In this document: piece after piece, positions 51,741-60,253 of the stretch
How the letters are laid out: each line of letters opens with the position of its first letter
Numbering within the stretch: position 1 is the stretch's first letter
DNA from: Flavobacterium sp. JAS
Lineage (GTDB): Bacteria > Bacteroidota > Bacteroidia > Flavobacteriales > Flavobacteriaceae
NCBI RefSeq assembly: GCF_020991455.1
Contig: NZ_JAJMOX010000013.1
Location: 62,001 to 126,000 of the forward strand
DNA length: 64,000 bases
Direction: 5' to 3'
The notes under the pieces: model-generated
The model's database searches: none
Seen by the model: the letters and a program-made list of their open reading frames with translations, nothing else
What the model was told of the DNA's origin: nothing
Position numbers and translations under genes: made by a program

Positions 51741-52793
51741 CTACTTTAGGGAAGCCATATCAATTACAAAACGGTACTTAATATCTCCTTTTAGTAATCT
51801 TTCGTAAGCGTTATTTACATCGTTAACACCAATTATTTCGATGTCGGCAGTGATGTTGTGTTCTGCACAGAAGTCCAGCATTTCCTGAGTTTCTGCGATT
51901 CCGCCAATAGCTGATCCTGCAAAACTTCTTCTTCCTAATAAAAGACTAAATGAAGTTACAGGAAGTGGTTCCATAGGCGCGCCAACCAAAGTTAGCGTTC
52001 CGTCTACTTTTAGTAAATTCAAATACGAATCGATATTATGTTCTGCCGATACGCAATCTAAGATAAAGTTCAATGTTTTGGCATATTTAGCCATTTGCTC
52101 CGGATCTGTAGATAAAACTACCTCATCTGCTCCAAGACGTTTTGCATCTTCGGTTTTAGACAATGAAGTTGTAAAAACTACCACATGAGCACCCATTGCT
52201 TTTGCCAATTTGATTCCCATATGTCCTAAACCACCAATACCAACGATTCCTACTTTTTGTCCAGGACCAACTTTCCAGTGTTTTAGTGGAGAATAAGTAG
52301 TGATTCCGGCGCAAAGTAATGGTGCAACTCCGGCAAGATCCAGTTTATCTGAAATATGTAATACATAATTTTCATCGACTGTAATACTTTGGGAATATCC
52401 TCCAAATGTTTGTCCGCCTAAATGTTTGTCTGGAGAATTGAATGTTAAGATGCTTCCTTCATCACAAAATTGCTCTAAATCATTTTTGCAATGCTCACAT
52501 TCTCTACAAGAATCTACCATACATCCTACTCCTGCAAGATCGCCAACTTTGAAATGTTTTACGTGATCTCCAACTTTTGTTACTCGACCAACAATTTCGT
52601 GTCCGGGAACTATTGGATAAACGGTTCCATGCCACTCGTTTCTGGCTGAATGCAAATCTGAATGGCAGATTCCGCAATATAAAATTTCTATTTCTACATC
52701 GTGCGCCAGTACTGTTCTACGCTTGATGTCTAAGGTTTGTAACGGGGCTTCAGCAGCTTCTGTACCAAAGGCTTTTATGTTTTTTGTTTCCAT
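51741..52793 (-). CDS. Zinc-dependent NAD(P) alcohol dehydrogenase (YahK/CAD type)
   Basis: This is a cytosolic medium-chain dehydrogenase of 350 residues that would interconvert aldehydes and alcohols. The start at 52793 (METKNIKAFGTEAAEAPLQT) is chosen; a frame from 52919 adds residues encoded by intergenic repeats. Catalytic zinc ligands lie in CGICHSDLH and PGHEIVGRV and at Cys155-equivalent; the structural zinc site is CRECEHCKNDLEQFC (four Cys). The Rossmann motif is GIGGLGHMGIKLAKAMGA and is followed by the segment VVVFTTSLSKTEDAKRLGAD. The match is best to E. coli YahK and cinnamyl-alcohol dehydrogenase relatives, usually NADPH-dependent. It stands alone. Confidence 0.92.
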   Translation of the reverse strand: METKNIKAFGTEAAEAPLQTLDIKRRTVLAHDVEIEILYCGICHSDLHSARNEWHGTVYPIVPGHEIVGRVTKVGDHVKHFKVGDLAGVGCMVDSCRECEHCKNDLEQFCDEGSILTFNSPDKHLGGQTFGGYSQSITVDENYVLHISDKLDLAGVAPLLCAGITTYSPLKHWKVGPGQKVGIVGIGGLGHMGIKLAKAMGAHVVVFTTSLSKTEDAKRLGADEVVLSTDPEQMAKYAKTLNFILDCVSAEHNIDSYLNLLKVDGTLTLVGAPMEPLPVTSFSLLLGRRSFAGSAIGGIAETQEMLDFCAEHNITADIEIIGVNDVNNAYERLLKGDIKYRFVIDMASLK

Positions 52794-53125
52794 GAAAATG
52801 TTTGTTTTAAGTTTTTTTGTTTCAGTTTGAATGTGGCACGAAGGCACTAAGACGCTAAGTTTTCTTTGTCTTGGTTTGTTTTTTGTTTCTCGCTGATTCT
52901 GCTGATTTTTGTTTCTCACAAAAACGTAAAGTTTTTTTGTTTCTCGCAGATTGAGCAGATTGAGCAGATTTTTTTCCTTTGCTTTCTGTGGAATATGTTG
53001 CCAATCTTTGTCGAGCTACTCGCGGAGATCCCTCGTTCCTCGGGATGACAAAAATGAGCAGACTAATTTTGAATTGAAATCATTAAATTGAAATTCAATA
53101 TTAATCAAGTTTCAGAATTATCTAA
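52794..53125. repeat. Gene-free stretch made of repeats
   Basis: It contains GGCACTAAGACGCTAAG (CTAAG family, about 52838-52860), three copies of the word GTTTCTCGCnGATT (about 52887-52970, as at 40282), and a 51-bp right half of the 102-bp element (53001-53051). No gene or promoter is evident. Confidence 0.75.
53001..53051. mobile_element. 51-bp right half of the MITE-like element
   Basis: The stretch beginning CCAATCTTTGTCGAGCTACT and ending TCGGGATGACAA aligns without gaps with 61339-61389 of the full copy. Confidence 0.65.
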
Positions 53126-53542
53126 TTATCTAATTGAGCTATTCCCAAAGCTATAATACTCTTCATCGGTAACGCTTTCCAGCCAGATTCCTTTTCCTTT
53201 GTCGATTTCTGTGATAATAGAAATATGCGAAAACTTGCTGAAAGGTGTTGCGCCATACCAATGTTCTACGTTTGGTAAAATAGTAACAACTTCGTCTTTA
53301 TGAAGCAATCGAATTGCACTGCCTTTTTCCTGAAAATAACCAATTCCGTCTGTTGCAATAAGCAATTGCAAACTAGGATTGATGTGCCAGTTGCATCTTG
53401 CGCCGGCTTCAAAGGCAACTTCTTTGATTACGGTATTATCGGGGTGAATATTACTCGTTTGTTTTTTATAGGAAACATCGCCAGTCATAAATGTATTTGG
53501 GATTTTTCCTTCTTCAATAACTGAGGTATAAAGTGTTGACAT
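53126..53542 (-). CDS. Cupin domain protein
   Basis: This is a cytosolic single-domain cupin of 138 residues. Cupin motif 1 is FEAGARCNWHINPSLQLLIATDG, here with one His where the paralog has HTH, and motif 2 is VTILPNVEHWYGATPFS. It is the same length as, and clearly a paralog of, the next gene (53637-54053): both share DxxYFxG-like starts, NWHxxP and PxxxHWxGA. Cupins of this type often accompany quinone- or hydroxybenzoate-type oxidoreductases; the reaction is unknown here. It is 94 bases downstream of its paralog. Confidence 0.8.
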   Translation of the reverse strand: MSTLYTSVIEEGKIPNTFMTGDVSYKKQTSNIHPDNTVIKEVAFEAGARCNWHINPSLQLLIATDGIGYFQEKGSAIRLLHKDEVVTILPNVEHWYGATPFSKFSHISIITEIDKGKGIWLESVTDEEYYSFGNSSIR

Positions 53543-53636
53543 AAAAATGATTTTTTGAGATTGATTTTTAATTTAAAAATGATCTGACATTACCCTGTTA
53601 ATTAATTGTCAGACTAGAACAACACTTTTTCTTTAA

Positions 53637-54053
53637 TTATTTAAAGCTATTGTATTGTTCATCGGTTACCGGTTCAAGCCAGTCTACAATACCTTTTTCT
53701 GTATTTGTACTGATTGCGATATGAGTAAATTCGCCATCTGGAGAAGCTCCATGCCAATGCTTAATTTCGGGCTGAATGTTTACAACATCACCTTCTTTTA
53801 TTAATTGAATTGGTTTGCTAACTTCCTGATAATAACCTGTTCCTTGGGTAACGATAAGAATTTGTCCGCCCGGATGTGTATGCCAATTGTTTCTTGCTTT
53901 TGCTTCGAAAACTACATTTCCAACGGCTGTATGTAAAACCGGATCATTTGGAACCAACATCTTCACCCATGCTTTTCCTATAAAATAATCCGCTGAAGCT
54001 AAATCTCCTTTCGGGAAAATAGATTCATTTAATTGATTTTCTGGTTCTTTCAT
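53637..54053 (-). CDS. Cupin domain protein, paralog of the adjacent cupin
   Basis: This is a cytosolic cupin of 138 residues. Motif 1 is FEAKARNNWHTHPGGQILIVTQG, with the metal-ligand pair HTH and Gln; motif 2 is VNIQPEIKHWHGASPDGEF. The full ligand set suggests bound metal, while the neighbouring paralog has lost one His of motif 1. It lies downstream of the AraC gene on the same strand (189 bases apart) and may be regulated by it. A TAATTTTG -7 box (54174-54181) and the palindrome TTAGTACTAA (54153-54162) lie upstream. Confidence 0.82.
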   Translation of the reverse strand: MKEPENQLNESIFPKGDLASADYFIGKAWVKMLVPNDPVLHTAVGNVVFEAKARNNWHTHPGGQILIVTQGTGYYQEVSKPIQLIKEGDVVNIQPEIKHWHGASPDGEFTHIAISTNTEKGIVDWLEPVTDEQYNSFK

Positions 54054-54152
54054 AATTATTTGTTTTTTAATATCGGTGCTGAGAACTAAATCAGAAAGCT
54101 AGAATGCGCTTTATAGAAGTTGTATTTAGTCAGCAAAAAAACCGATAAGGGG

Positions 54153-54181
54153 TTAGTACTAATTATTTCAGGGCAAAATTA
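54153..54181 (-). promoter_or_regulatory. Possible promoter and operator of the cupin genes
   Basis: CAAAATTA at 54174-54181 reads TAATTTTG on the minus strand, a perfect -7 box. The perfect palindrome TTAGTACTAA lies at 54153-54162, around the expected transcription start. No clear -33 box is seen. Confidence 0.4.
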
Positions 54182-54242
54182 CTTTGACAACAACAATTAG
54201 AAATAACAATATTCAAACAAAAAATTAAGAATATGAAACAAT

Positions 54243-55115
54243 TTACGTTCTTAGCGATTTCGGAATTGTTCCGGTAAGTCTTTTAAAGTAATTATTAAAA
54301 TAGCTCGGATATTCAAATCCAAGGGAATATCCAATGTCTGAGATACTCCAATCTGTATGATGCAATAATGCTTTTGCTTCGCTGATGATTCTTTCGGTAA
54401 TGTGTGCTGTGGTTGGCTTTCCGGTAATTTCTTTTACAGAACGATTCAAATGATTAACATGAACTGCAAGACTTTGTGCATAATCCTGAGGCGTTTTTAA
54501 TGCCAATGGTTCGTTTTTTGTCTCAATAGGGAATTGTCTTTCTAATAATTCCAGAAACAAAGAGGTGATTCGGGATGACGCATTTTTATGTTTAAAGAAG
54601 TTTTCCGTTGGCTGCATTTTCATCGATTCATGAATAATCAGGTTGATGTAATTGCGAATTAAATCGTCTTTAAAAACATAATCAGTATCCTGTTCTTCAA
54701 TCATTTTCTTAAACAACGAAGCCACAAACAACTCTTGTTCAACAGATAAATAAAATATAGGAGTTCCACCGATTTTAAACAAAGGCGATTCATGAAGACT
54801 TTCTGAGCGATCATTTGCCTTTAGAAATTCTTCGGTAAAAACACAGGCATAACCGTTATAGGCGGGTGAAATAATTTCCCATGAATATGGAATATGCGGA
54901 TTTCCGAAGAATAATATAGTTCCGTCAGTTTCAATTCCGCGATCTGCGTAATGAATAAGGCTTTTGCTGGTATTAATACAAATTTTATAAAAATCTCTGC
55001 GGTTATACGTTGGAATTGCACTCACATCGTTACTTACTTCATAAACTTTAAATCCTTTTAGTTTTAAGTCAGAAGTATTAAAATCGGCTGTTTTAGAAAC
55101 TATTTGATCACTCAT
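54243..55115 (-). CDS. AraC family transcription regulator
   Basis: This is a regulator of 290 residues. The N-terminal about 150 residues form a cupin-type sensor (RRDFYKICINTSKSLIHYAD, ILFFGNPHIPYSWEIIS). The C-terminal AraC DNA-binding domain holds helix-turn-helix 1 (DYAQSLAVHVNHLNRSVKEI) and helix 2 (SISDIGYSLGFEYPSYFNNY), ending YFKRLTGTIPKSLR. It is the first gene of a same-strand series with two cupins, and the dehydrogenase further downstream, so a redox or aromatic-compound response is possible. This rests on neighbourhood only. The sensor lacks any clear ligand clue. Confidence 0.87.
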   Translation of the reverse strand: MSDQIVSKTADFNTSDLKLKGFKVYEVSNDVSAIPTYNRRDFYKICINTSKSLIHYADRGIETDGTILFFGNPHIPYSWEIISPAYNGYACVFTEEFLKANDRSESLHESPLFKIGGTPIFYLSVEQELFVASLFKKMIEEQDTDYVFKDDLIRNYINLIIHESMKMQPTENFFKHKNASSRITSLFLELLERQFPIETKNEPLALKTPQDYAQSLAVHVNHLNRSVKEITGKPTTAHITERIISEAKALLHHTDWSISDIGYSLGFEYPSYFNNYFKRLTGTIPKSLRT

Positions 55116-55188
55116 TCAGCAAAGTTATGAAAATCAAACAAAAATAAGGTTTTGGAAACGTTAAAGATTAGAAATGCTTTCCTGAAGA

Positions 55189-56763
55189 TTATATAAACTG
55201 CAATTTCTCTTCTTCTAAATCCAGATAAAGCAAATGTTTGCGGATAATTTCTTCATCCAGAATTTCTTCTTTATTTCGATCCAAAAGCCAATTTCGCTGA
55301 TGCTCAAGCAGATTCAGGTAAACAACTTTGGCTTCGTCAGACATTAGGATACTATTGCTCGTATTTAGATTAATATCTTCCCATTTACAAGCGATTTGCT
55401 GTAAAACGGGCTGTCTCTCTAACTCATTGCCATAAGTAGTTCTAAGATGATTTAAGGCATGATCTGTCAATTCTCTTTTGATCTGATTGTAGATTTCTTC
55501 ATCCGGCAATGTATAATCAGGATCCTTCAGGTGAAACTTCTTAATTAAATAAGGCAATGTCAATCCTTGCAAAAGCAAAGTGGTTAAGATTACTACAAAG
55601 GTGATAAACAAAATCAGATTTCGTTGCGGAAAAGGCGTTCCATCACTCAATTGCACGGGAATTGATAAGGCTGCCGCCAAAGAAACTACGCCGCGCATTC
55701 CGGTCCAGCCTATTAAAATTGGGCCTTTAAAACCCGGATGTCTCGCATCTGCCACTTTTATAAAATTTCTGGCAATAAGAGTGATAAAAACGGCACTAAA
55801 AGCACATAAAATTCTGCCCACGATAAGCACGGCTGTAATTAGTAATCCGTAACCAATTGCAGACGAAAGACTAACATCTCCGAGTCCTGAAACTATTTCG
55901 GGCAAATCAAGTCCGATAAACATAAATATTAAGCCATTTAGGATAAAACAGAAGCTTTCCCATACATTAACACCTTTCAGACGCGAACTGCTGCTTAAAA
56001 ACGAAAGTCTGTAATGCGATAATAACAAACCTCCGCTCACTACGGCAAGAACGCCTGAACTGTGCACTTCTTCGGCAGCGATATATATTATATAGGGTGT
56101 CACGAGAGAAAGTATAATATCAGAGTTAGCATCTGTAGGCAAATATTTATGCAATTTCATGGCTACGAAACCTATTGCAACTCCAATACCTATTCCGCCC
56201 ACTAACATCCAGCCGAAACTTGCAATAGCATCTTGCCAAATAAATTGACCTGTTCCGACTACTATCAATGCAAATCTGAAGATAATTAGCGAAGATGCGT
56301 CGTTTAAGAGACTTTCGCCTTCTAAAATAGAAGACATTCGGCGGGGTACTTTTACAAATTTAAGAATCGCTCCTGCGCTGACAGCATCTGGCGGAGAAAT
56401 GATTCCACCAAGCAAAAAACCAAGCGCCAGTGAGAATCCGGGAATAAAATGATTGGCTACCAAAGCCACAGAAAATGCAGTAAAAAACACGACTAAAAAA
56501 GCAAAACTACAAATGATACGTCGCCAACGCCATAATTCTTTCCAGGAAATATTCCACGCAGCTTCATACAATAAAGGCGGAAGGAAAATAACGAAAATCA
56601 ATTCGGGATCGATACGCAGCACCGGAATTCCCGGAATAAAACTAATTGCCAATCCTCCTAAAACCAATAAAACAGGGTAAGCAACTTTGATTTTATTGCT
56701 CAGCATTATTAATAAAAGAATAACGATAACAATGATTAAATAAAACGGAAAATCGTGCAGCAT
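55189..56763 (-). CDS. Na+/H+ antiporter of the CPA1 family
   Basis: This is an inner-membrane cation/proton antiporter of 524 residues. About 12 helices fill residues 5-415, followed by a charged cytosolic tail of 110 residues (DEEIYNQIKRELTDHALNHL). CPA1 markers are LIFVIFLPPLLYEAAWNISW, GGIISPPDAVSAGAILKFVK, the ion-binding region EGESLLNDASSLIIFRFAL, and GWTGMRGVVSLAAALSIP, which is the conserved helix-10 Arg site. It resembles E. coli YjcE and NhaP-type proteins of the same length. It works in pH and sodium homeostasis. It is a single gene, 73 bases upstream of (transcribed towards) the AraC gene. Confidence 0.92.
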   Translation of the reverse strand: MLHDFPFYLIIVIVILLLIMLSNKIKVAYPVLLVLGGLAISFIPGIPVLRIDPELIFVIFLPPLLYEAAWNISWKELWRWRRIICSFAFLVVFFTAFSVALVANHFIPGFSLALGFLLGGIISPPDAVSAGAILKFVKVPRRMSSILEGESLLNDASSLIIFRFALIVVGTGQFIWQDAIASFGWMLVGGIGIGVAIGFVAMKLHKYLPTDANSDIILSLVTPYIIYIAAEEVHSSGVLAVVSGGLLLSHYRLSFLSSSSRLKGVNVWESFCFILNGLIFMFIGLDLPEIVSGLGDVSLSSAIGYGLLITAVLIVGRILCAFSAVFITLIARNFIKVADARHPGFKGPILIGWTGMRGVVSLAAALSIPVQLSDGTPFPQRNLILFITFVVILTTLLLQGLTLPYLIKKFHLKDPDYTLPDEEIYNQIKRELTDHALNHLRTTYGNELERQPVLQQIACKWEDINLNTSNSILMSDEAKVVYLNLLEHQRNWLLDRNKEEILDEEIIRKHLLYLDLEEEKLQFI

Positions 56764-57149
56764 TTGGAATGACTTTGTTTTAGAAATATATAGTTGAACC
56801 TAAAGCAATTATAAAATCTCTTTATCTGCTTTACAAGATCAATATTAGGAAATATTTTTATATAAAATACATTCGGAGCTTAAAACGTAAAACATTAGCA
56901 CAAATCTTTTTATAAACAATAGAAAGTCTGTTTTCTTTTCAGAATCTTCAATGCTTTCATTGGTCATTATTCTTCGAAACCGGTTATAGAAGTCAATAAA
57001 ATATCATTAATAAATGGATCGATTCCTCTTTTGATTTAGAACCTAAAAACGGCATTTAAAATTTAGAATCATTCTATTGGCTATACTTTGTTAAAATATT
57101 TTCTTTTGATGTAATTTTATATTAAAATTCAAACAAAAACAAGTATATC
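56764..57149. other. 386-base divergent gap with nothing recognised
   Basis: The region between the antiporter gene and the next plus-strand gene is AT-rich. I see no repeat family, terminator, RNA gene or convincing promoter pair in it. Confidence 0.5.
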
Positions 57150-57533
57150 ATGAGTGTTATTAAAGATGAAGAGAAACTTCTTAGCACTATCAAACGCATT
57201 GATCAGAAGATTGACAAAATCAACGATCAAAAGATAAATGCCTTTTTCGAGTCCCTTGGATTAACGGAAAGAGAAGATGTTCCCAAAGATTTTCTGACTT
57301 GGGAGACCATTCTTATTGTTGTACCGGATCGTCATATCTCGCACGAATTAAAGTATTACAAGTTCTCTATTTCAAGGCTTTTTTTCGTTACAAATCCTTA
57401 TGCGGATCAAATTCACATTTATGATTTTAACGAATGGAAAAATACGACGCGCAATAAAACTCAACTCCAAATTAGAGAAATCCTCAAAACAAATTTTGGA
57501 GGTGTTAAGAAGCCACATAGCGATTCACATTAA
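57150..57533 (+). CDS. Hypothetical cytosolic protein
   Basis: This is a protein of 127 residues with no signal peptide or membrane segment. The N-terminal 35 residues are a polar coiled-coil-like helix (EEKLLSTIKRIDQKIDKIND), followed by a mixed segment (LTWETILIVVPDRHISHELK, FFVTNPYADQIHIYDFNEWK) and a basic helix. I do not recognise a family. The ATG at 57150 is the first possible start. Its stop codon touches a strong terminator, so it forms its own transcript ahead of the chromate unit. Confidence 0.6.
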   Translation: MSVIKDEEKLLSTIKRIDQKIDKINDQKINAFFESLGLTEREDVPKDFLTWETILIVVPDRHISHELKYYKFSISRLFFVTNPYADQIHIYDFNEWKNTTRNKTQLQIREILKTNFGGVKKPHSDSH

Positions 57534-57566
57534 AAAGTCCGATTTCAACGAATCGGACTTTTTTAA
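57532..57566 (+). terminator. Rho-independent terminator
   Basis: AAAAAGTCCGATT (57532-57544) pairs with AATCGGACTTTTT (57551-57563) around TCAACG, followed by T-rich sequence. It begins within the stop codon of the preceding gene. Confidence 0.88.
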
Positions 57567-57608
57567 TTTAAAAAACGATCCAAATATTATTAAAATGTAA
57601 ATTAGCTT

Positions 57609-57616
57609 TATTTTTG
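57609..57616 (+). promoter_or_regulatory. Likely -7 box of the chromate unit
   Basis: TATTTTTG matches TAnnTTTG 37 bases upstream of the ATG at 57654. A TTTG at -33 is missing, which leaves room for activator dependence, consistent with the AraC-type gene behind it. Confidence 0.45.
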
Positions 57617-57653
57617 ATTTTAGAAACAACTAATTAACATTCAACTTACTTCA

Positions 57654-58499
57654 ATGAAATGGATTACTAGAGAAAGACCCAAAATTGACCGAATTGCGTG
57701 TCCGTGGTTAATACAAAAGTTTGTTGATCACGAAGCTGAATTTATTTATGTTCCCTTTGACGAAGTTATCGCTAAAGCTGAAGAATTAAATGCGATTCCG
57801 TTTGACATTCCTAATGTAGAATTTACGCATTATAACGAAGAATGTACTTTTGATTACATTATAAAAAAATACCAGATTAGTGATCCTGCGGTTTTAATCA
57901 TGGCAAAAATTGTTCGCGGTGCAGATACGGACAAACATGATATTACAAAAGAATCAGCGGGATTATGGGCTATTTCGGCGGGACTTTCGCACAATATCAC
58001 AAACGATGCTGAATTGCTAAAAAACGGAATGATCCTTTATGATGCACTCTATAGTTGGGCAACACATTTGTACAAACAAAATCATTTGCAAAACAGTCCT
58101 TTCGAGAATTTACTTCATGAAGTTTATAATAAATTTTTAATCGAAAAAAAATCAAACCAGAAAACACCATTATGGGTTAAGGATTTAAAAGCCATTATTC
58201 AGGATCAAATTGATACTCAGTTTACTTTTGATCTCAAAAAAATTTCAAATGATTTAGATCTCAATCCCTCCTATTTATCCCGCGAATTTTCTAAATATTT
58301 TGAAGATTTAAATTTTGGAGATTATGTTCGAAAATTACGTATCGAAAAAGCCATAAATCTGATTCAGAATTCGACTTATACGCTTACCGAAATTGCTTAT
58401 ATGACGGGCTTTTCAGACCAAAGTCACTTTACAAGAATATTCAAATTGCATACGGGCAAAAATCCTTCTTCATACCGAAAAAATGCACGGAAAAAGTAA
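57654..58499 (+). CDS. ChrB-domain / AraC-type DNA-binding fusion, chromate-response regulator
   Basis: This is a cytosolic regulator of 281 residues with an unusual domain pair. Residues 1-145 match the C-terminal domain of the chromate resistance protein ChrB: MKWITRERPKIDRIACPWLI, FVDHEAEFIYVPFDEV, IVRGADTDKHDITKESAGLW, YDALYSWATHL. Residues about 185-281 are an AraC helix-turn-helix domain: DLKKISNDLDLNPSYLSREF, YTLTEIAYMTGFSDQSHFTR, then IFKLHTGKNPSSYRK. The N-terminal domain of standard ChrB is absent. The invariant RGAD and PW motifs of ChrB suggest it still senses oxyanion. It starts a plus-strand unit with a small barrel gene (78 bases) and ChrA (15 bases). Activation of chrA by chromate is inferred. 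Confidence 0.85.
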   Translation: MKWITRERPKIDRIACPWLIQKFVDHEAEFIYVPFDEVIAKAEELNAIPFDIPNVEFTHYNEECTFDYIIKKYQISDPAVLIMAKIVRGADTDKHDITKESAGLWAISAGLSHNITNDAELLKNGMILYDALYSWATHLYKQNHLQNSPFENLLHEVYNKFLIEKKSNQKTPLWVKDLKAIIQDQIDTQFTFDLKKISNDLDLNPSYLSREFSKYFEDLNFGDYVRKLRIEKAINLIQNSTYTLTEIAYMTGFSDQSHFTRIFKLHTGKNPSSYRKNARKK

Positions 58500-58577
58500 T
58501 CCTGATACAAAAGGTAAATAGCATTCTATTTATAGTTTTCAAGTCTGTATAGTTTTGTTTTGTAAAACCAAACTATT

Positions 58578-59078
58578 ATGAATTCGTTGAAACACTTTGT
58601 TATTCTTGCTTTATTCTTATTAAGCGCGCCAATTTTTGCTCAAACCACTTATCCTAAAATTACAGGATATTTTGGCATTCTTCATCCTATTGTAACTGTT
58701 AGTAACGAGCAAACTACTCTAAACTTTAGAGATTATTATGCCATAGGTTTCCCAACGGGAATTAACATCTGGAAAAGCTCTAAAATAGGTTTCTCTTTTG
58801 AAATTGTTCCCAATATAAAAGCCGAAGACGGTCACGATAAAGTAACTAATGTCTTATTTCATCCCGGTGTTTTAGTGGCTTTAGGCAATGGTTATACTTT
58901 TGCCGGGCGTGCAGCATTTGAAAGCAGCGGAAGATACGGTGTAACGCCTGTAATCAATAAAACTGTTCTAAAAAGTGACAATTGCAGTTATTTTGTTGCT
59001 GTTCCTTTACCGGTACGATTTGGTAACGATCATCCTGCTACTTTTACAGTTGGTTTTCAATTTGGAATTGCTTTTTAA
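58578..59078 (+). CDS. Small outer-membrane beta-barrel-like protein of the chromate unit
   Basis: This is an exported protein of 166 residues with a signal peptide (1-21, ending PIFAQ). The mature part has alternating strands (KITGYFGILHPIVTVSNEQT, FGFSFEIVPN-like, GYTFAGRAAFESSGRYGVTP), ending in FTVGFQFGIAF, with the terminal Phe usual for outer-membrane barrels. I know of no named family. It lies between the ChrB-AraC regulator and chrA, 15 bases before chrA, so it is probably co-induced. A possible role is a porin-type or structural companion to chromate export; this is inference. Confidence 0.72.
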   Translation: MNSLKHFVILALFLLSAPIFAQTTYPKITGYFGILHPIVTVSNEQTTLNFRDYYAIGFPTGINIWKSSKIGFSFEIVPNIKAEDGHDKVTNVLFHPGVLVALGNGYTFAGRAAFESSGRYGVTPVINKTVLKSDNCSYFVAVPLPVRFGNDHPATFTVGFQFGIAF

Positions 59079-59092
59079 AAACACCTTCAATT

Positions 59093-60253
59093 ATGACAAA
59101 TCCAAAATACACATTAAGAGAATTAACTTTATATTTTCTGAAATTAGGAACCATTGGTTTTGGCGGTCCGGTTGCACTTGTAGGTTATATGCACAAAGAT
59201 TTAGTCGAAAAACGAGAATGGATATCAGAAGATGAATATAAACAAGGATTAGCATTGGCACAATTAGCTCCGGGCCCGCTAGCTGCGCAATTAGGAATAT
59301 ATCTTGGTTTTGTGCATTATCGAATTTTAGGAGCTACTTTGGCTGGATTTGCATTTGTATTGCCTTCGTTTATAATGGTTGTACTCTTAGGAATTGTCTA
59401 TAAATTATATGAGGGATTATCCTGGATTCAAGCTGTTTTTTATGGTGTAGGCGCTGCCGTCATTGGCATTATCACAATAAGCTCTTATAAACTTACGGTG
59501 AAATCTATTGGTAAATTTAGCTTTCAGTCTCTCCGCGCTAATTGGCTGTTATGGCTGTTTTTTATTACTACATTAAGTGTAACTTTTGTAACGCAGCAAG
59601 AACCTGTTTTGCTGTTTATTGCAATAGGTTTTTTATATATGATTATAAAAGCACGACCCAAATGGCTGAATTTTAGGTCTCTAAATTCGGTTTTGTTTTT
59701 TCAAATTTCATTTTGGGAATATGAAAGCTCAACTCTAACAAAAATCGCCATTTTCTTTGCTAAGGCCGGAACATTTGTATTTGGCAGCGGACTTGCTATT
59801 GTACCTTTTTTACACTCGGGCGTTGTAACCGAAAATCATTGGCTAACAGAGCAACAATTTATTGATTCTGTTGCAGTGGCAATGATTACGCCTGGTCCTG
59901 TTGTAATTACAGTAGGTTTTATTGGGTATCTCGTTAACGGATTTTTAGGTGCTTTGGTTGCGGCTCTGGCTACATTTTTGCCTTGTTACTTATTTACTAT
60001 AGCAATGGCTCCTTATTTTCATAAAATTGCAGAAAACAAATCAGTTAAAGCATTTGTTGATGGTATTACTGCAGCTGTTGTTGGAGCATTAGTAGGTTCT
60101 GTTTTTGTAATTGCTTCCCGAACCATAATTGACATCCAAACACTATTAATTGCCGTCATTACAGTTTTTGCTTTAATTTATATCAAAAAAATTCAGGAAC
60201 CAGTCGTTATACTTGTTGCCGCTGTTTTAGGAATATTGATAAAACTTATATAA
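59093..60253 (+). CDS. chrA: Chromate transporter ChrA (two-domain form)
   Basis: This is an inner-membrane chromate efflux protein of 386 residues. Two homologous CHR domains are in opposite orientation: the N-terminal half holds FGGPVALVGYMHKDLVEKREW and LAQLAPGPLAAQLGIYLGF; the C-terminal half holds FGSGLAIVPFLHSGVV and AVAMITPGPVVITVGFIGYL. The pairs of GGP/FGSG and PGP motifs are diagnostic of the CHR family. About ten hydrophobic helices are visible. Length is in the usual range for two-domain ChrA (near 390-400). It is the third gene of the ChrB-AraC unit. Sulfate or other anions are less likely because of the ChrB neighbour. Its last 8 bases overlap the convergent gene at 60246-60716. 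Confidence 0.93.
   Translation: MTNPKYTLRELTLYFLKLGTIGFGGPVALVGYMHKDLVEKREWISEDEYKQGLALAQLAPGPLAAQLGIYLGFVHYRILGATLAGFAFVLPSFIMVVLLGIVYKLYEGLSWIQAVFYGVGAAVIGIITISSYKLTVKSIGKFSFQSLRANWLLWLFFITTLSVTFVTQQEPVLLFIAIGFLYMIIKARPKWLNFRSLNSVLFFQISFWEYESSTLTKIAIFFAKAGTFVFGSGLAIVPFLHSGVVTENHWLTEQQFIDSVAVAMITPGPVVITVGFIGYLVNGFLGALVAALATFLPCYLFTIAMAPYFHKIAENKSVKAFVDGITAAVVGALVGSVFVIASRTIIDIQTLLIAVITVFALIYIKKIQEPVVILVAAVLGILIKLI

Noticed and set aside
52794..52919. N-terminal extension of the alcohol dehydrogenase by 42 residues
   Set aside because: The extension is encoded by CTAAG and CTCGC repeats and is polar and basic; METKNIKAFGTEAAEAP is the normal family start.
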